Part shown: one piece after another, positions 6,698 to 6,754 of the stretch
How positions within the stretch are numbered: the first letter of the stretch is position 1
Layout: each line of letters opens with the position of its first letter
Assembly (NCBI GenBank): GCA_017577345.1
Contig: PITX01000071.1
Location: 1 to 6,754 of the forward strand
Reading direction: 5' to 3'
From: Clostridiales bacterium
GTDB taxonomy: Bacteria; Bacillota; Clostridia; Oscillospirales; Oscillospiraceae
DNA: 6,754 bases
Notes under the pieces: generated by a model
What the model was told of the DNA's origin: nothing
The model's input: only the letters and a program-made list of their open reading frames with translations
Database searches by the model: none
Program-made: the position numbers and the translations under genes

Positions 6698-6754
6698 CCT
6701 TTGGGGTAAAGTCAGCCTAGGTGATTTCCACAACATTGCGCACCGGTTCTATCC
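6543..6754 (-). ncRNA. ole: OLE RNA, 3' portion (runs off the right edge)
   Basis: The 244 bases ahead of oapA encode no convincing protein but fold richly. A perfect 10-bp long-range helix (minus GCAGATAAAG at 6697-6688 with CTTTATCTGC at 6552-6543) encloses a row of hairpins. Their arms are: GATTGC 6687-6682 with GCAATC 6666-6661; TCGGA 6655-6651 plus GCG with CGC plus TCCGA 6639-6635, capped by GCGA; TCG/CGA 6623-6614 capped by GAAA; TCCG/CGGA 6610-6599 capped by GCAA; and CGGC/GCCG (6598-6595, 6565-6562) around GTCG/CGAC (6593-6590, 6573-6570). Three are GNRA tetraloops. OLE RNA is about 600 nt long, sits immediately upstream of oapA near ispA/dxs/recN in Gram-positive anaerobes and extremophiles, and binds the membrane through OapA. 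Only the 3' third would be inside this window. Structure is seen directly; the OLE name rests on location, size and neighbour. The exact 3' end is uncertain (6530-6543). Confidence 0.8.

Noticed and set aside
6566..6736. A 56-codon minus-strand open frame starting with ATG at 6736 and ending in a basic tail.
   Set aside because: It coincides with nested base-paired stems and GNRA loops and has no good ribosome site; its basic composition fits structured RNA read as codons. A small protein cannot be fully excluded.

Overview
The window reads almost entirely on the minus strand. It looks like a core-genome operon of a Gram-positive anaerobe, probably class Clostridia (Oscillospiraceae/Ruminococcus-like). 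This placement rests on the Firmicutes-type gene order dxs-tlyA-nadK-argR-recN, a T-box leader, Shine-Dalgarno-driven starts with several TTG/GTG codons, and an OLE-type RNA with its partner gene. No mobile element, CRISPR array, tRNA or rRNA was seen. The taxon is inferred, not shown directly.

Layout in the direction of transcription (right to left): (1) 6754-6543 holds the 3' part of a highly structured non-coding RNA that runs off the right edge. I interpret it as OLE RNA (ornate, large, extremophilic). (2) 6510-5908 encodes a 200-residue multi-pass membrane protein that I interpret as OapA, the membrane partner of OLE RNA. (3) dxs, 5903-4038, starts isoprenoid synthesis. (4) tlyA, 4048-3251, is an rRNA 2'-O-methyltransferase. 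(5) nadK, 3254-2397, is NAD kinase. (6) argR, 2388-1936, is the arginine repressor. (7) recN, 1921-272, is the SMC-like DNA-repair ATPase. (8) After recN comes a fresh sigma-A promoter (265-237) and a T-box leader (about 230-1) with a probable tyrosine (UAC) specifier. Its regulated gene, probably a tyrosyl-tRNA synthetase, lies beyond the left edge.

The genes from oapA to recN are separated by -11 to about +14 bp. They form one transcriptional unit with overlapping or near-overlapping stops and starts, so translational coupling is likely. No promoter or terminator is visible inside the unit or between the OLE-like RNA and oapA, so the RNA and the mRNA probably come from one long transcript. 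Functionally the operon is mixed: isoprenoid supply, ribosome modification, NADP supply, arginine sensing and DNA repair, as is usual for this conserved Firmicutes cluster. The most notable content is the OLE/OapA ribonucleoprotein locus at the right end. This system is already described but still poorly understood, and has been linked to membrane association and magnesium homeostasis.
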